Positions 22,800-34,193 are shown, counted from the first letter of the stretch. The stretch is DNA of 64,000 nucleotides from Flabesymbios commensalis (GCA_964017125.1 OZ024907.1:21150052-21214051), one strand, 5' to 3'. The notes: generated from the letters alone by a model not told the origin. Translations and numbers: made by a program.

Positions 22800-23035
22800 T
22801 TAACCCTTTAACCGCTAAATTAGTCAGTCTGAATTTTCACCCACTTGAAGTTGTGTCTCGCTGACGCGATCCACAACTTCAAGTGAGTGAAAATTATTCA
22901 GATTTGACAAAATGGAGGTCAGCTGTTTTCAAATATTGCTGATTGATGCCACATTTTATCTTTAAGAGGAGGTAATTATTGTGCTAATAAAAAATGAAAC
23001 CCGAATATATGCGGCACCGGCGGTTAAAGGGTTAA
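22800..23035 (-). mobile_element. TTAA-A MITE, full length
   Basis: TTAACCCTTTAACCGCTAAA at the left, CCGGCGGTTAAAGGGTTAA at the right. Left-end hairpin CACCCACTTGAAGTTGTGTC / CACAACTTCAAGTGAGTG is intact. Short deletion near TTTAAGAGGAGG. Confidence 0.92.
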
Positions 23036-23106
23036 GACAGTTGTACTTTTTGTACTGCTGTTGTCCACGAGAATGTCTCGCATCAAACAAAACGTGTTCT
23101 GGATCC

Positions 23107-23217
23107 GTATTCTCGTACAAGTTACGATATAGGCCTATCGTAGGCTTCTGATTGGTCGAGATGACCATCGCGACCAATTAGAAGCTTACGATACATCGTA
23201 ACATGTTCGAGAATACG
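23107..23217. repeat. Long hairpin / foldback (FB3)
   Basis: CGTATTCTCGTACAAGTTAC and CGTAGGCTTCTGATTGGTCG are mirrored by CGACCAATTAGAAGCTTACG and CGTAACATGTTCGAGAATAC + G, around a short GATGACCATCG loop. The CTGATTGGTC..GACCAAT inner part recurs at 36985-37080 and 44990-45060, suggesting a third foldback family. Confidence 0.8.
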
Positions 23218-23219
23218 AG

Positions 23220-24533
23220 GCTAGGTGGAAATTGGTGACTATAAAAAAAATTGCTTACGATGTATTTACGACACTTCAGAGGAATAATCAAGAAATGTCG
23301 CCCGAAATCTTCGGTTATGCATGCATGGGGGGAGATTTGGCGACGAATCGGATAACGTACAGCTAGTTAACGATGTATTTTGTAAGGCGAGTGTTATTTG
23401 TGATCCATTGCCGCGAACATACGACTATCGGGAATGCATTATTGAGGATGTGATGGTGATGTGTATTCAATGTCGTGGTGATGTCGTGGCGATGGTATCT
23501 GATCCCTCTGCGATGCCGTGCCGATGCCTTGCTAGTATTATCAAATGTTATTAAGATCGAGTGCCCTGCTCAACAATATCATGGATATAGACCATAGCCC
23601 AAATAACTTCCAGCAGCCACAAATCGAAATGTTGAAAGATCATACCATGGGTGTATATTTAATATATCATAATTATGGCTATTCGCATTTGGTGTTAATC
23701 ATGTTAATAGCACAGTTGCTATTGTGGATGTGTGACTATTATCAATTCCTTTCATCTCACATCAGCAATGATTTTCGTATATTTTGGAAAACGTATATTT
23801 AATTTCGCCTACTCATAGTATTAGATGGAATCGGCCAATTTGAGGAAAAATTTGCCAACCAGAAACAGATCCTTGAAGATGCAATATCTTTTTTACTCTT
23901 GGGTAGGTCGCATTACACAAATCAAGTTAATTAAGTTTACCCATTAATCCACAAAAAAATCATATCAATTTTGTAATTTGTTAAATTTTGAAGAGTTGGT
24001 AATTTATTAAAGCTATTCAAAACATTGCAGTCATAATTGTTGTATTTCATGGATCATATATTTTATTTCAGATTGTATGGTCTAATTTAACGACTAGTCT
24101 CAGATTTTCCCATGACCATTTGTCATCGTCTCCTTGTTCTGATAAAATATTAAGCTATATCCGCTGAAGAATATAAAATACAAATCGCTTTGTGTTTTTA
24201 AACAAAGAGGAACTTGATATTGACATTGTATGTGTTACTATGCCTAAGTAACCATTTATACCCAAGTAAAGTAAAGCTCGCGAGGTTAAAGTGTCCTGCC
24301 CGACACACGCAACATCGATTGAAAAAACAATGTCTTGACGTTGAAGGGGTGAGATTAATTCCGCATGGCAGTAGTAGCAGCTATTACAAAGCGCCATGCA
24401 TCTGATCTTCCATCGTGCCACGTCCCTCTCCATCTTTATACTCATTTCTCTTCCCTTTTTTTGTTTGGAGAGACAAAGATGCTAAAACGGCTATAGATGA
24501 TGTCGTAGTTCTATGTGATTAGCATATTAATGC
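23220..24533. other. Unassigned DNA
   Basis: Several 60-96 codon frames on both strands overlap each other without coding signature; no shared repeat. Confidence 0.45.
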
Positions 24534-24782
24534 TTAACCTTTACAACGCTGGGATATTTTTGAATAAACCGTGGAGACCAAAGGGTTATTTTCAATTTGA
24601 AATCATCACAAATGTCTTAGTTTGTACTTTCAGATTCATTTGAATATCCATGTTATGAATCTGTGGCCATTGTAAGTATTTCAATTCTTACAGTGCGGGG
24701 ATCGACTATAGACGTCAGAATCTGACGTCTACAGACGTCAGAATCTGACGTCTATAGTCGATCCCCGAGCTGTAAGGGTTAA
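24534..24782 (+). mobile_element. TTAA-B MITE, full length
   Basis: TTAACCTTTACAACGCTGGG at the left, CCCCGAGCTGTAAGGGTTAA at the right. The right-end hairpin is very well preserved: GGATCGACTATAGACGTCAG mirrored by CTGACGTCTATAGTCGATCC, with GACGTCAGAATCTGACGTC in between. Confidence 0.92.
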
Positions 24783-24784
24783 AA

Positions 24785-25550
24785 ACAGCATTTTATGTCC
24801 ACAAAATCAATCAATATAACAGTTGGGAAGATGTACATACCATGTAACACTTTATCTTGATTAGATTTGAATCGGAGTATATAGGTTACGAAAACAGAGG
24901 ATAATTTATGCCTTGTTCCCAAAATCATAAAATGTTTAATTGAAATACATGATTCTATAACATAAAAAACATTTGTGATGTTTTTAGATTTTAAAAAAAC
25001 ACCTTCGTGTTACAACAACGCTGTAAAGACATAAAAATTAGCATTTTGATACATTTTCTCTATTACCTGCTGATGAAGCAGATTAAATGTAATTTGCATG
25101 TATCCGTCCGTGTCTATACACCATTCGGTGCCTGTCAATGTCGACATGATGCTAAGCAATGCGTGGTTTTGGGTCTTATAACCAGATAACCTAGCGAGAT
25201 CAAATCTGATCAGCAAATTCTGATCATCAAATTTATCATTACAGTCGAATTGCTGCAACATATGTTTTTAGACAAACTGGCATGTTATCTAAGCATCGGA
25301 ATGATTATATGATATAATCAATTAAAACTGTTTTATCAAAGTTAAATATTCCACATATTTTTTTAAGAATTGATAGATTTAGGTGTCACTTACAAAGTTC
25401 TAAACCGTTTTCTTGTGTCTGGCTGGCAAAAAATACTAATTTAATGTTAACAATCTTAACATTTTTTTTTTAAATATGACAACCATGACTGTATGATCCA
25501 GCTCTTACTTTTAAGGCTCTTAACAGTATCATTATTTATAGGTCCGTACT
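24785..25550. other. Unassigned AT-rich DNA
   Basis: Nothing recognised. Confidence 0.45.
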
Positions 25551-25663
25551 TACCCAGCAAGCTCAAAACCTTTTTATAACATTTATGCAATATTGGACCA
25601 ACGTCGAAGAGGTTGGGCCGACGTTGTATAAATGTCATACAATGTTTTGTGTTTGCTGGGTAA
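25551..25663. mobile_element. FB1 foldback, 'TATAACATT' arm type
   Basis: TTACCCAGCAAGCTCAAAAC and GTTTTGTGTTTGCTGGGTAA form the ends. Inner arm TTATAACATTTATGCAATAT against TTGTATAAATGTCATACAAT. Belongs to the subtype also seen at 36790, 44767, 58109, 60042 and 61806. Confidence 0.85.
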
Positions 25664-25664
25664 T

Positions 25665-26194
25665 ATTTATTTCATTAAGGAATATCACGATCAGATAGTG
25701 AACTGATATTTATTCTGTGTCACTTTCGGATAAATGGTATTATTCAATTACAGTGCATGTTTTCTCTAGCTTGCTTGTAGATGCTAGGCTCGCATAGGTT
25801 TTCTTATGCTATTGGTTTCTGAGTAGGGTACAATATGAAAAAGTAAATTATTAAGCATCGGAATGCTTATGATGTCTGTCATTTCTGCCGATGTATCCAC
25901 AGGTCGCCGCTATGAATCTATTTACCGCCCGCTCAAAAGTTAACTGATGTATTTTGTTTCCGTATAGGATTTGTGTGCCTTGAAATTTTCTCACATATAT
26001 TTTCTTTTTGTAGCGATCCATCAAAGCGTGTTTATGTCAGGATGGTCACCGGAAAGGCTGTGAATGCGATATTTTCTGAAGCTATTTATTGGATTATATT
26101 ACATTTGAATATAACATATAATGAACTGATTAACTTTTGGGAATAATTCATTGAAAAAATGGCTGACGCTACGCCTTGATACAGTAAATCATCA
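25665..26194. other. Unassigned DNA
   Basis: Nothing recognised. Confidence 0.45.
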
Positions 26195-26445
26195 CAGCTC
26201 TCGCATCAGTGCTGGTGTAGGCCGTGGTAGCTTTAAATACCCGGCGATAAAGTGTTTAGCATTAGGCATCTCACGTGGGATGAATGGAGTTCATTCCTAT
26301 TGTTACTGTGGGGACTATCCGACCCGAGGATAGCGGAACTGTGCGAAATGCTACAGCATTAAATTGCATAGCGAAACCCAAGTCTCCTTCCGTCTTGGCA
26401 GGTCTGGGGGTAAATCCCCTAGATATGCCCATTATCGTAATAACT
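26195..26445 (+). mobile_element. CTA retroposon, internal fragment
   Basis: CGCATCAGTGCTGGTGTAGG, CACGTGGGATGAATGGAGTT and GACTATCCGACCCGAGGATA follow the order of the full copy at 60772-61449. The first 220 bp and the (CTA)n end are absent. The GTAGGCCGTGGTAGC and AAGTCTCC..CCGTCT blocks are conserved. Confidence 0.85.
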
Positions 26446-26449
26446 AGAG

Positions 26450-27622
26450 CATGTATATAATAAAAGTGTAAAATCTTACGCAATAGTAACGTATACCAAA
26501 GTACCACAATCATTAAATCTAGAATTACCGACTGGAGGCACTTTTAGATTTTATTCATTAACTAGAATATTGCATGACAAATATTGCATCAATATTAAGT
26601 AAAATTGGTGTACAAGGAATAATTCGTGACAAATGCAAAATATAAAATGGACGACGGGCCACCACTTTTTTCAAATTTGCTCAATATCACAAGAAACTTG
26701 CACGAAAGCTAAATAATTATAAGATAACTCCAGTAGAGGCTTGGATTCTCTACATACACAACACCGCGAGCTGGTTTATCGCTAGGCCAGCGTCGCAGAT
26801 GGTGATCCAACTATTAACCAGCATAAATTTAATGTGACGTATTTGATGATAATACACTAATCCATCATGTGGATGGGGAGAGGGGGGTGTGTGTGTGGCT
26901 CTCCACCTTCATATGTCTCCATAAGTGGCTGATGATGGATCAGCCACGAGAAGATCAGCAGATCCAGGGATCAAACGGTCACGTCCTGACACGCTATGTA
27001 TCATGTATTATAAATGTACCCTTTGAGTGTCAGCGTGGCACGCTACTCAATCAAACATGGTGATAGTTAAATGTCACTTTATATATCCTGCATGGACACA
27101 TTTTTATCTGCATGATTTTATTTTATTTGTTCAATTAAACATGTCGTTTAATCCCCGTGACTGAAGGGAATGTCGCACGTTTTCGTTGCATCTCCCTCTG
27201 TATCAACAATTATTGAATCTATATGCAAAAGTGATGCAATATTAATACAGACCTTGCACAAGACATTGCACGTTTATCATTTAAATTTCGGACTTAAAAC
27301 TTCATGTTGCAAGTTTTATTCTGTTATACATCATATTTATGAGACATCTTCTAATGCACATTACGAACAGAATACGTCGTTTTACAAGCCTTATACTTTT
27401 TTTACAGTCCATATACTTTATGTCACAGTCTTTATCTTTATTTTACAGTCCTTATACCTTTATTGGACCAGATATGACTCATTGGACCAGATATGACTCA
27501 TAACAGATACCTTATCTTGCAGACTAACGTTACATGATTTACACTTCATACTTGATATCACGGACGTTATATACTTCATGTATTAACTGCAGATTTTGGT
27601 ACTTCGTGTAATATTAAACTCC
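26450..27622. other. Mostly unassigned; FB1 fragment near 26.8 kb
   Basis: 26780-26825 (GGCCAGCGTCGCAGATGGTG) is an FB1 core fragment. The 108-codon frame at 27170-27496 is AT-rich, has the repeated phrase FILQSLYLYW-like low complexity, and shows no domain; rejected as a gene. Confidence 0.45.
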
Positions 27623-27875
27623 TTAACCCTTAAAGCGCTGATATATTCTTATGCAAACCATGGAAGCCACATGGTTTTTTTAAATTTGAAATAAATCATC
27701 ATAAATGTCTTAGTTAGCTCTTTCCGATACATTTGTATACCTATGTTATGAGTTATGGCCATCAGAAATATGTTTACACTTACAGTGCGGGGATCGGCTT
27801 TAGACGTCAGAATCTGACGTCTACAGACGTCAGATTCTGACGTCTAAAGTCGATCACCGCGCTGTATGGGGTTAA
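27623..27875 (+). mobile_element. TTAA-B MITE, full length
   Basis: TTAACCCTTAAAGCGCTGAT at the left and CCGCGCTGTATGGGGTTAA at the right. The hairpin GGATCGGCTTTAGACGTCAG / CTGACGTCTAAAGTCGATC lies near the right end. Confidence 0.92.
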
Positions 27876-27879
27876 ATCT

Positions 27880-30170
27880 GAACACATGCACAGTCAGTGT
27901 CTGTGTCTGTGACATAAAACCATAGTTATGTTCCCCAAGAAACTACAGGTCTCGTATACAGGTATAGCAAATACACTCTAACCTCCTTGTCCAGGTACAA
28001 GTGAACGTACATTATAGATTTACAGGGATGTCACGATTACTGTAATGGGTTATGCTGTAATTGCTTCTTGTTGGGGATGAGAATGGAGCGGATGCGAGTT
28101 TTTGTTGCTAAAGTCACAGCTGCAGGGTGGGATTGGTCACATAAGACACCAGGGGGATTACACTGTGGATGCTTTCAATCCTACAACTACAAGACGATGA
28201 TCAAATAGCGGCCCAACGGCATGAGACAATGACCCATAGCTTACCCAGTGTATTCTACACAGTGCTACACACGTCCTTTGAGATGAAGCCATACTGACAG
28301 AGGCGTTTCTTTTGCCCTCTTCGTAATTCTGTCCACAAAGAAGAAAGGCTGCAGGCGACAAGCTGAGCACCTACATTTGCCGGCGGAAACACCAAGTCTG
28401 GATTGGTTCCGTCTTTCCAAATATATCTTTCGCCGCGTTTGTTTATGATCCTAGTATAGCGAAATATTTTACTCAAAAAGACTTGAATAACATTTGCGTT
28501 GAGGACATGGTGTGTTAAATTTATTTGTATTGTTGTATATTTTTATTTTATCAAGCGACTTTCAGTGGATGATTGCACATACATTTCCAAAGTTATCTAT
28601 GTATATTACAGTAAAGCGTCTGGGTTCATCAGAAACAAACTCTGGTTTATGGGAAATATACTGTTTTAAGCCAAATTTTAACCAAATATTAAGCAATTGA
28701 AACGAATAAAATGGATCGCGGTGGATGTTCGGTTAATGCAATGATTCTATTTTCCTTTGTTAATGAAATAATTAAATTCGAGAGATGTCTGTTTCTAATT
28801 TATAAATGCAAAATTGCTCGTTTGGACTGGAAATAGCGCAATTCCAGCTTTAAGTGAATACAAATACCATGAATACTAACTGACAACGTTAGAGGAAATA
28901 ATTATTTTAGGAGTGTATATTATATTTTGTTATATTAGAGGCCAAAGGTATATTCTTTTGTGTAATATATATTATTTTGTGTAATTACTAGTGAAAACGT
29001 CAGTCATGAACGACTAATGTTTCTCACATCAACATTATTCCCATGACGTAGATCCCTGTCAGATGGATTCTTTGGAGCCCCTTATTATTTACATCAGACG
29101 ATGACGAAGTCCTATCAAGGGACTCTAGAATAGTTGCACTGCCGCGGATCGCCCGGTCTGGGACTGCGTGCTTATCCAGTGAAAGTCTCTCACGACCTAA
29201 TTATGCCTACACCTCAAGAGATTTGACCTACGTGCATGATATTACATGAAATAGTTTGTAATAACCCGTCTGCTGCTAATACCTTATAATATAGGGTTTC
29301 AAGCATGTTTCAAATCATAAAGTGCCATTGAAAGCGATAAAATAGCTGGTGGTAGAATGATTAGTTGATCAAATATCTCATCATGGGACATGTAATTTTT
29401 TTAAAAAAATTAAAATAGTTCGTCATTTGAAGCTGCAAATTGCGTTAGCAATTCCAGCTATGAGTGAGTGATAAACAGAAACAGACATCCAGCTGCAAAA
29501 TGATTAAGTGTATATTATATATAACGCTTTAAATGATGTCTGTTGACAGTTGAACTATTCTGTAGAACTGTTTGTCTTCATAGATACAGAAGAACCTTTT
29601 TTATGTTTCATTTCTGAAACTATTCACGAATACTTTTGATTAAAAATGCATCACATGATAACGGGCACATCTGCAGCATCCGCCAGCATTAGATTGTTGC
29701 TGCTGATAGAGTTGATGCAGAGGCTGCGTATTCTCCATTGACGTGCAGAGTGAAATCATGTGGATGCATGTATGTTTACATATTGCATTTACGCCCCCTT
29801 CATCCAAGTGGTGTAAACCCTTTTTTCGCCAGTGATGAAGTGAATCACAAAACTGTCCTTTTACCCCCCCCCCCCCTGAGAAAAAGGCGTATCAGCAACT
29901 TCTATCTTCGCATCGCGAATTGAGAAACGGTGACAACCAAGAAGTCTTCTTTAACTTCTAATGCATAAAACGAAAATGTATGCGCCTAGATTAAATGTAC
30001 TGCATAAATTTTGCTTTACATTGGATAGATTTCACCAAAAAAAGGATGAAAATTATGATTACCTGAAGCAAATCAGAATGAGTTTAGCACCGATATATAC
30101 ATTTTCATGTTGATTAAATCAGTCCCTAGATTCAACCTGGCCACGTAAAAGTAGTCCCGCGCGGCGCCGT
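27880..30170. other. Longest unassigned stretch; one MITE remnant
   Basis: No repeat shared with the window except a worn TTAA-A hairpin remnant at about 29410-29475 (GTTCGTCATTTGAAGCTGC, ATTGCGTTAGC). Minus-strand frames of 70 and 73 codons at 28158-28476 overlap in different phases; neither shows a known domain. A C-run lies at 29867-29876. Confidence 0.45.
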
Positions 30171-30177
30171 GTGGCGT

Positions 30178-30292
30178 CCAACAGTGGATGTTGACCCAAT
30201 GTTGTTTCATTGTTGGGCCAGCGTCGCAGACGCTGGCTCAACAATGAAACAGAATTCGGTCAAACGACTCGTGCATGCTGGGAGCCTCGTGT
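30178..30292. mobile_element. FB1 foldback, 'GTTTCATTG' arm type
   Basis: TGTTGACCCAATGTTGTTTC then ATTGTTGGGCCAGCGTC, mirrored by GACGCTGGCTCAACAATGAA then AC. Right end is CTCGTGCATGCTGGGA. The TTTCATTG variant is found on both arms of this copy only. Confidence 0.85.
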
Positions 30293-30376
30293 GGATGCTG
30301 TGGTGACGACATGAGCGCCGCCGGCAAGCCACAGTCTAACAGTCTAACACACCCAGAACCAATTTGTGTGTGCCTC

Positions 30377-30481
30377 AGAATGCCTGTTGCTTACAGCCCA
30401 TGGACTGCAGTAGAATGCCTGTTGCTCGCTGGCCATGGACTGCCGTAGAATGCCTGTTGCTCGCTGGCCATGGACCGCTGT
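30377..30481 (+). repeat. 35-bp tandem repeat, 3 copies
   Basis: Unit AGAATGCCTGTTGCTCGCTG + GCCATGGACTGCCGT, period 35 at 30377, 30412 and 30447. It produces repetitive 62-83 codon frames on the minus strand that are not genes. Confidence 0.9.
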
Positions 30482-30885
30482 AGATTGAGAGGTTCTGCTG
30501 AGCACTGTGAGTGAGTAGATCTGTTGCTTTCATCCAGACATTGCCTCTGTTTGTCTGCGCTCTGATCTCTCTCCTGCATGGCTCTGTGTTACTCGCTCTG
30601 TGTTGGGTCAGCTGATGGGTTCCCACAGTTAATCAGAGAGATGTGATCTCTGCTGTGTCACACTGCGTTAACATGTCCTGTCACTACATTCTGGACAGTC
30701 ACACTCCCATAACAGGACAAGAAGTGCTATCAGTGATTGAACACACTTAGCTGGAATGTAACCTATAGTCAAGTAAGTGGATTTGTGAGCAATCTGGGCA
30801 ATTTTTCTTTATCTCTACTAGCATCTTGATATTTTGTGTCATTTTATGCACCTAGAGATGTGAATAGCTGTCACCATTTCTATCT
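30482..30885. other. Unassigned DNA
   Basis: Nothing recognised. Confidence 0.4.
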
Positions 30886-31112
30886 TAACTCTTTACCTGA
30901 TCAGTTTTTTTAATTAAAATTTTCACCCTGAGTTGCGTCTCGCTACCGCGACCCCGAACTAGATGCACATTACTCATATTTGTTTAATTTCATATCAAAC
31001 ATTTCCTAATCTTGATGCTCAAACGCTCATTTTGTTCCCAATAACAATGATTTGTTCGTCTAATAAAGGAAATTAAATACCAGTTTTATCGCGCTTAGCG
31101 TGAAAGGGTGAA
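30886..31112 (-). mobile_element. TTAA-C MITE, diverged
   Basis: TTAACTCTTTACCTGATCAG at the left; TTTTCACCCTGAGTTGCGTC then TCGCTACCGCGACC is the hairpin side. The body has TACTCATATTTGTTTAATTT and TTGTTCCCAATAACAATGAT, and the right end is AGCGTGAAAGGGTGAA. The body differs from TTAA-A but is shared with 52755-52955. Confidence 0.6.
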
Positions 31113-31239
31113 TATAGACTGAAATAGTGATGAAATACCAAAAAATTATGTCGTCAAATGATAGATCTGAACGTCCTCATTTTGATAGATTATGCATTTC
31201 CTCTTGAATAAAATGGATTCAAAATCTGTCATGTGGTGC

Positions 31240-31326
31240 ATATCGTCCCCTTGGAGTTAGAAGGTGCTAAACTGCCATTTTACAAAGTAGCCGTTTAGCA
31301 TCTTCTAACTCCAAGGGCACGATATA
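31240..31326. repeat. Strong hairpin
   Basis: ATATCGTCCCCTTGGAGTTA and GAAGGTGCTAAAC are mirrored by GTTTAGCATCTTCTAACTCC and AAGGGCACGATAT, with about 20 nt between. Only two or three mismatches, so young or selected. Not matched to any other family here. Confidence 0.85.
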
Positions 31327-31417
31327 GAGCTTAAATGCGGCAAGGTTAGGGAGCCTGAAGAGTTCATTATACATACAACCAGTGTCAATGTTCAGCCTCT
31401 AATTTTGTTGATTTAAT

Positions 31418-31452
31418 ATTGTACCAAAGTCGTAGACGTTGGGCCAACACCT
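31418..31452. mobile_element. FB1 core fragment
   Basis: TACCAAAGTCGTAGACGTTG then GGCCAACACC; only the centre is preserved. Confidence 0.5.
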
Positions 31453-31652
31453 CTTACCTTACCCTTACACCACTAAGCACGACTTTAGTCGTTTTCAATC
31501 TGTTTTATCAGCCGTCTAAATTACAGTTTTTGGGATTGTTTAAACATCACGATTTGCAAATGTTTGGTATCAAATTAAATAAATATGAGTACATATCACC
31601 CACTTGAAGTTGTGGGTCGCGGTAGCGAGACACAACTTCAAGTTGGTGAAAA
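31453..31652 (+). mobile_element. TTAA-C MITE
   Basis: AAGCACGACTTTAGTCGTTT and CAATCTGTTTTATC recur in reverse complement at 52900-52945. Hairpin near the right end: ATCACCCACTTGAAGTTGTG, loop GGTCGCGGTAGCGAGA, CACAACTTCAAGTTGGTG. The left end is near ACCCTTACACCACTAAGC; the right TTAA is not preserved. Confidence 0.65.
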
Positions 31653-31659
31653 AATATTT

Positions 31660-32264
31660 GTTCAATGTAGCGCATTATGGGATAAAACAAAGTAGGAGCA
31701 ATATTTTGTGCTGCAGGGGCAGACTATTACGTTTTTTTGCATCTTCCTTGTGGAGGATTGCGTCATATTTTATGTTCCATTTGACCAACTTCTTCGACAT
31801 TGTGCTAGAACATATAGCCTATATGCTCTTGTGTTTTCTGCTCTATAAGTAGTTACAGGTATTATCACGAAATCAGGTCGTGTATTCAAATATAGATCAG
31901 TGTCTGTATTCATTATAATGTCAGGTACGCTGTATTCCAGGCAAAGATGGTGGACTGTAAATACGAATTTTCTAAATAAACCATGGTAAATTTACTTCTG
32001 TGTCGTGGATACAAAAATGTTTGTCCCGACGAAGTGTGTCATGTATGTCACTGCTCTCAGAATAAATTCTGACAGAAAAACTTTCCGTCCGGAAGAATTT
32101 TGACAATTGAAAATGTCGATTTTCTCGACACACTACCCAATGACGGGCGCTGTTTAATCTCACGTGACGTCAGCCGTCATTTCGTCACCTCGGATTTAAA
32201 GGGTCTCATCAACCACTCATTAAAATGGCAGATAAGACCCTTTAGCTCCCAGGAGATGATTTGT
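31660..32264. other. Unassigned DNA
   Basis: Two overlapping frames of 62-64 codons on opposite strands; nothing recognised. Confidence 0.4.
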
Positions 32265-32600
32265 GATGACGAGTATTTATTAGATTTTGTATAGGTACAA
32301 TTATACAGAAAATGTACAATAACCCACCATGCCCTATCACTCCACCCTCACATCATCATCTGTACATCATTCATCTCATCAATTGACTACAACGTTTTTT
32401 ATCGTATTACAATGTCACTTACAAGACCATTTGTGCCGAAAAGTGACGTAAAGCAATGATTTATAACTACTACTACTACTACAGAAAATGTACATATAGG
32501 GCAAGGGGCGACAGGTGACCTATGCGAGGCCACCGCCCCTAAGATAAAAAAACGTCATTATATTACAATTAAAATACAAGAAGGTTTGTGTTAAAAACGA
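32265..32600 (-). mobile_element. Possible LINE 3' end, split by a retroposon
   Basis: Read on the minus strand: GGGCGGTGGCCTCGCATAGG, TCACCTGTCGCCCCTTGCCC, then TGTACATTTTCTGT, and after the insert an AATAAATA poly(A)-like signal near 32270-32278. This layout resembles non-LTR 3' UTRs. No coding part was identified to its right. Confidence 0.35.
32319..32480 (+). mobile_element. CTA retroposon, 5'-truncated, with 14-bp target duplication
   Basis: Perfect direct repeat ACAGAAAATGTACA at 32305-32318 and 32481-32494 flanks the insert. The insert starts ATAACCCACCATGCCCTATC and ends in ACTACTACTACTACT. It matches the last 160 bp of the full copy at 60772-61449 and shows target-primed reverse transcription (5' truncation, microsatellite tail). 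Confidence 0.93.
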
Positions 32601-33315
32601 TAATAATAAGATCAAACCATTAAAAAATGCAAAAAAAAAATAGAAGTATAAATGTAATTATTAATAAGCATAAAATGCTCAATAAATGCACAAAAGTTTA
32701 GATAATATACAAATAAGTAGTATTGCACAACCATATCATGGGAACATATTTTTAATTTAACAACTTTAAATAAAAATGAGCACAGTTATCCTAGATAATT
32801 GAGACTAAAAGATATATGTAAAAGTAATGGTAACAAATACTTAAAATTGCACCAAAATATCACAGGAACAATTTTTTCATCCTATTACTCACACACAGTT
32901 GACACCTGCAAGTAGATGTCCACGTACACACATTATTAACATCAAACGATTGCTGTAATTCTAAAGTATGCTATTGAAAGTATGCTAAGAAGGACACGCC
33001 ATTTCTCGTGAGTAGTTCATAGCTGCCTTATTATCTCCCATGAAGAATCACAGATACATTTTTTCTTTAACATATCACACCTCGTGTATATTTGTGTCTC
33101 AGACAAAGGTTACCTTCCTCTGAACTAAAATGTCTTATGTCTACCTCATTCTACCTCATGTTAGTGACCTATGAAAACAACTGATTATACAGGTGCTAAT
33201 AAAAAAAACACAGAATGTCTACTGTAGTCAACGTCAGTGTATCAAGGGTTAATTACTTGGGTATCGGGATCAAATAAGCATGGTAGGACTCAAATCTCAT
33301 AAGGCGGGCTTCAAA
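32601..33315. other. Unassigned A-rich DNA
   Basis: A-rich, with no recognised gene. It may be a continuation of the LINE 3' region on the minus strand, but nothing shows it directly. Confidence 0.35.
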
Positions 33316-33540
33316 TTAACCCTTGAAACACTGAAATACTTTCATATAAACCATTGACACCAAAGGTTTTTCAAATTTGAAATCATCATAAATGGCATAG
33401 TTAGCGCTTCCCCCTTCATTTGAATACCTATGTTATGGGTTTACGGCCATTATAAATATGTTTACTCTTACAGTGCGGGGAACGACTTTAGAAATCAGAA
33501 TCTGACGTCTACAAGTCGATCCCGGCGTTGTGAAGGTTAA
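33316..33540 (+). mobile_element. TTAA-B MITE, hairpin partly lost
   Basis: TTAACCCTTGAAACACTGAA at the left, TCCCGGCGTTGTGAAGGTTAA-like end at 33540 (seen as CCCGGCGTTGTGAAGG + TTAA). The inner hairpin retains a single GAATCTGACGTCTAC, so a copy of the arm was deleted. Confidence 0.88.
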
Positions 33541-34193
33541 CCCCTCAAGCTCTAAGCACGGTCGTCATCAATTTCCTCTACAGCCCATGTTTTCTGCTTA
33601 TTAAACAGCTCTCATCGGATGCAGGTTGTATTGGTTAATATATAGACTACACGGTCCTGCTTCACCATAACCGACGTTTGTTTAATTTTATGAATAGGGA
33701 AAAATCAATAAACTTCTGCTTTAATTTTAATTAGTATATTTAATCCTAAATATAACCTGAAGTATCGGGTCAGTATTTCATAGGGCTAGCTCCGGACACT
33801 TATTTGCAGATATAAAACTGGTTTACAACTTATGACAACTTTTGTGGATGTAAACAATAAAATGGCTTCTGGTGGCTATGTTTTTTTTAATTACCTCGAT
33901 TTTGAAAGTGAGTGCCGAGTACATCAGTATAAAATACAATGTATTAGCTATACAAAGGTACACCCTTGAAGCCATTCTATATATTGTAGCCCCGACTTCC
34001 TTCTGTCGTGATATTGCAATGATTCGACAGAAATTGATCTAAATCAATAATACAAAGGTATTATAGGCCAACCATTAATTTTGATGATATACATATAACA
34101 ACTTCAATGAATCGTATTATGGTACCAGGTGGCGTTTTTGTGTTGGTTTACTATAGCGCTTTTGGTCATAAGTTCGTCAAACGGTCAACCAGA

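Noticed and set aside
27170-27496. 108-codon plus-strand frame
   Set aside because: AT-rich low-complexity translation, no recognisable domain or splice context.
28158-28476. Minus-strand frames of 70 and 73 codons considered as an exon
   Set aside because: Overlapping in different phases, no family recognised, and no convincing splice sites on both sides.
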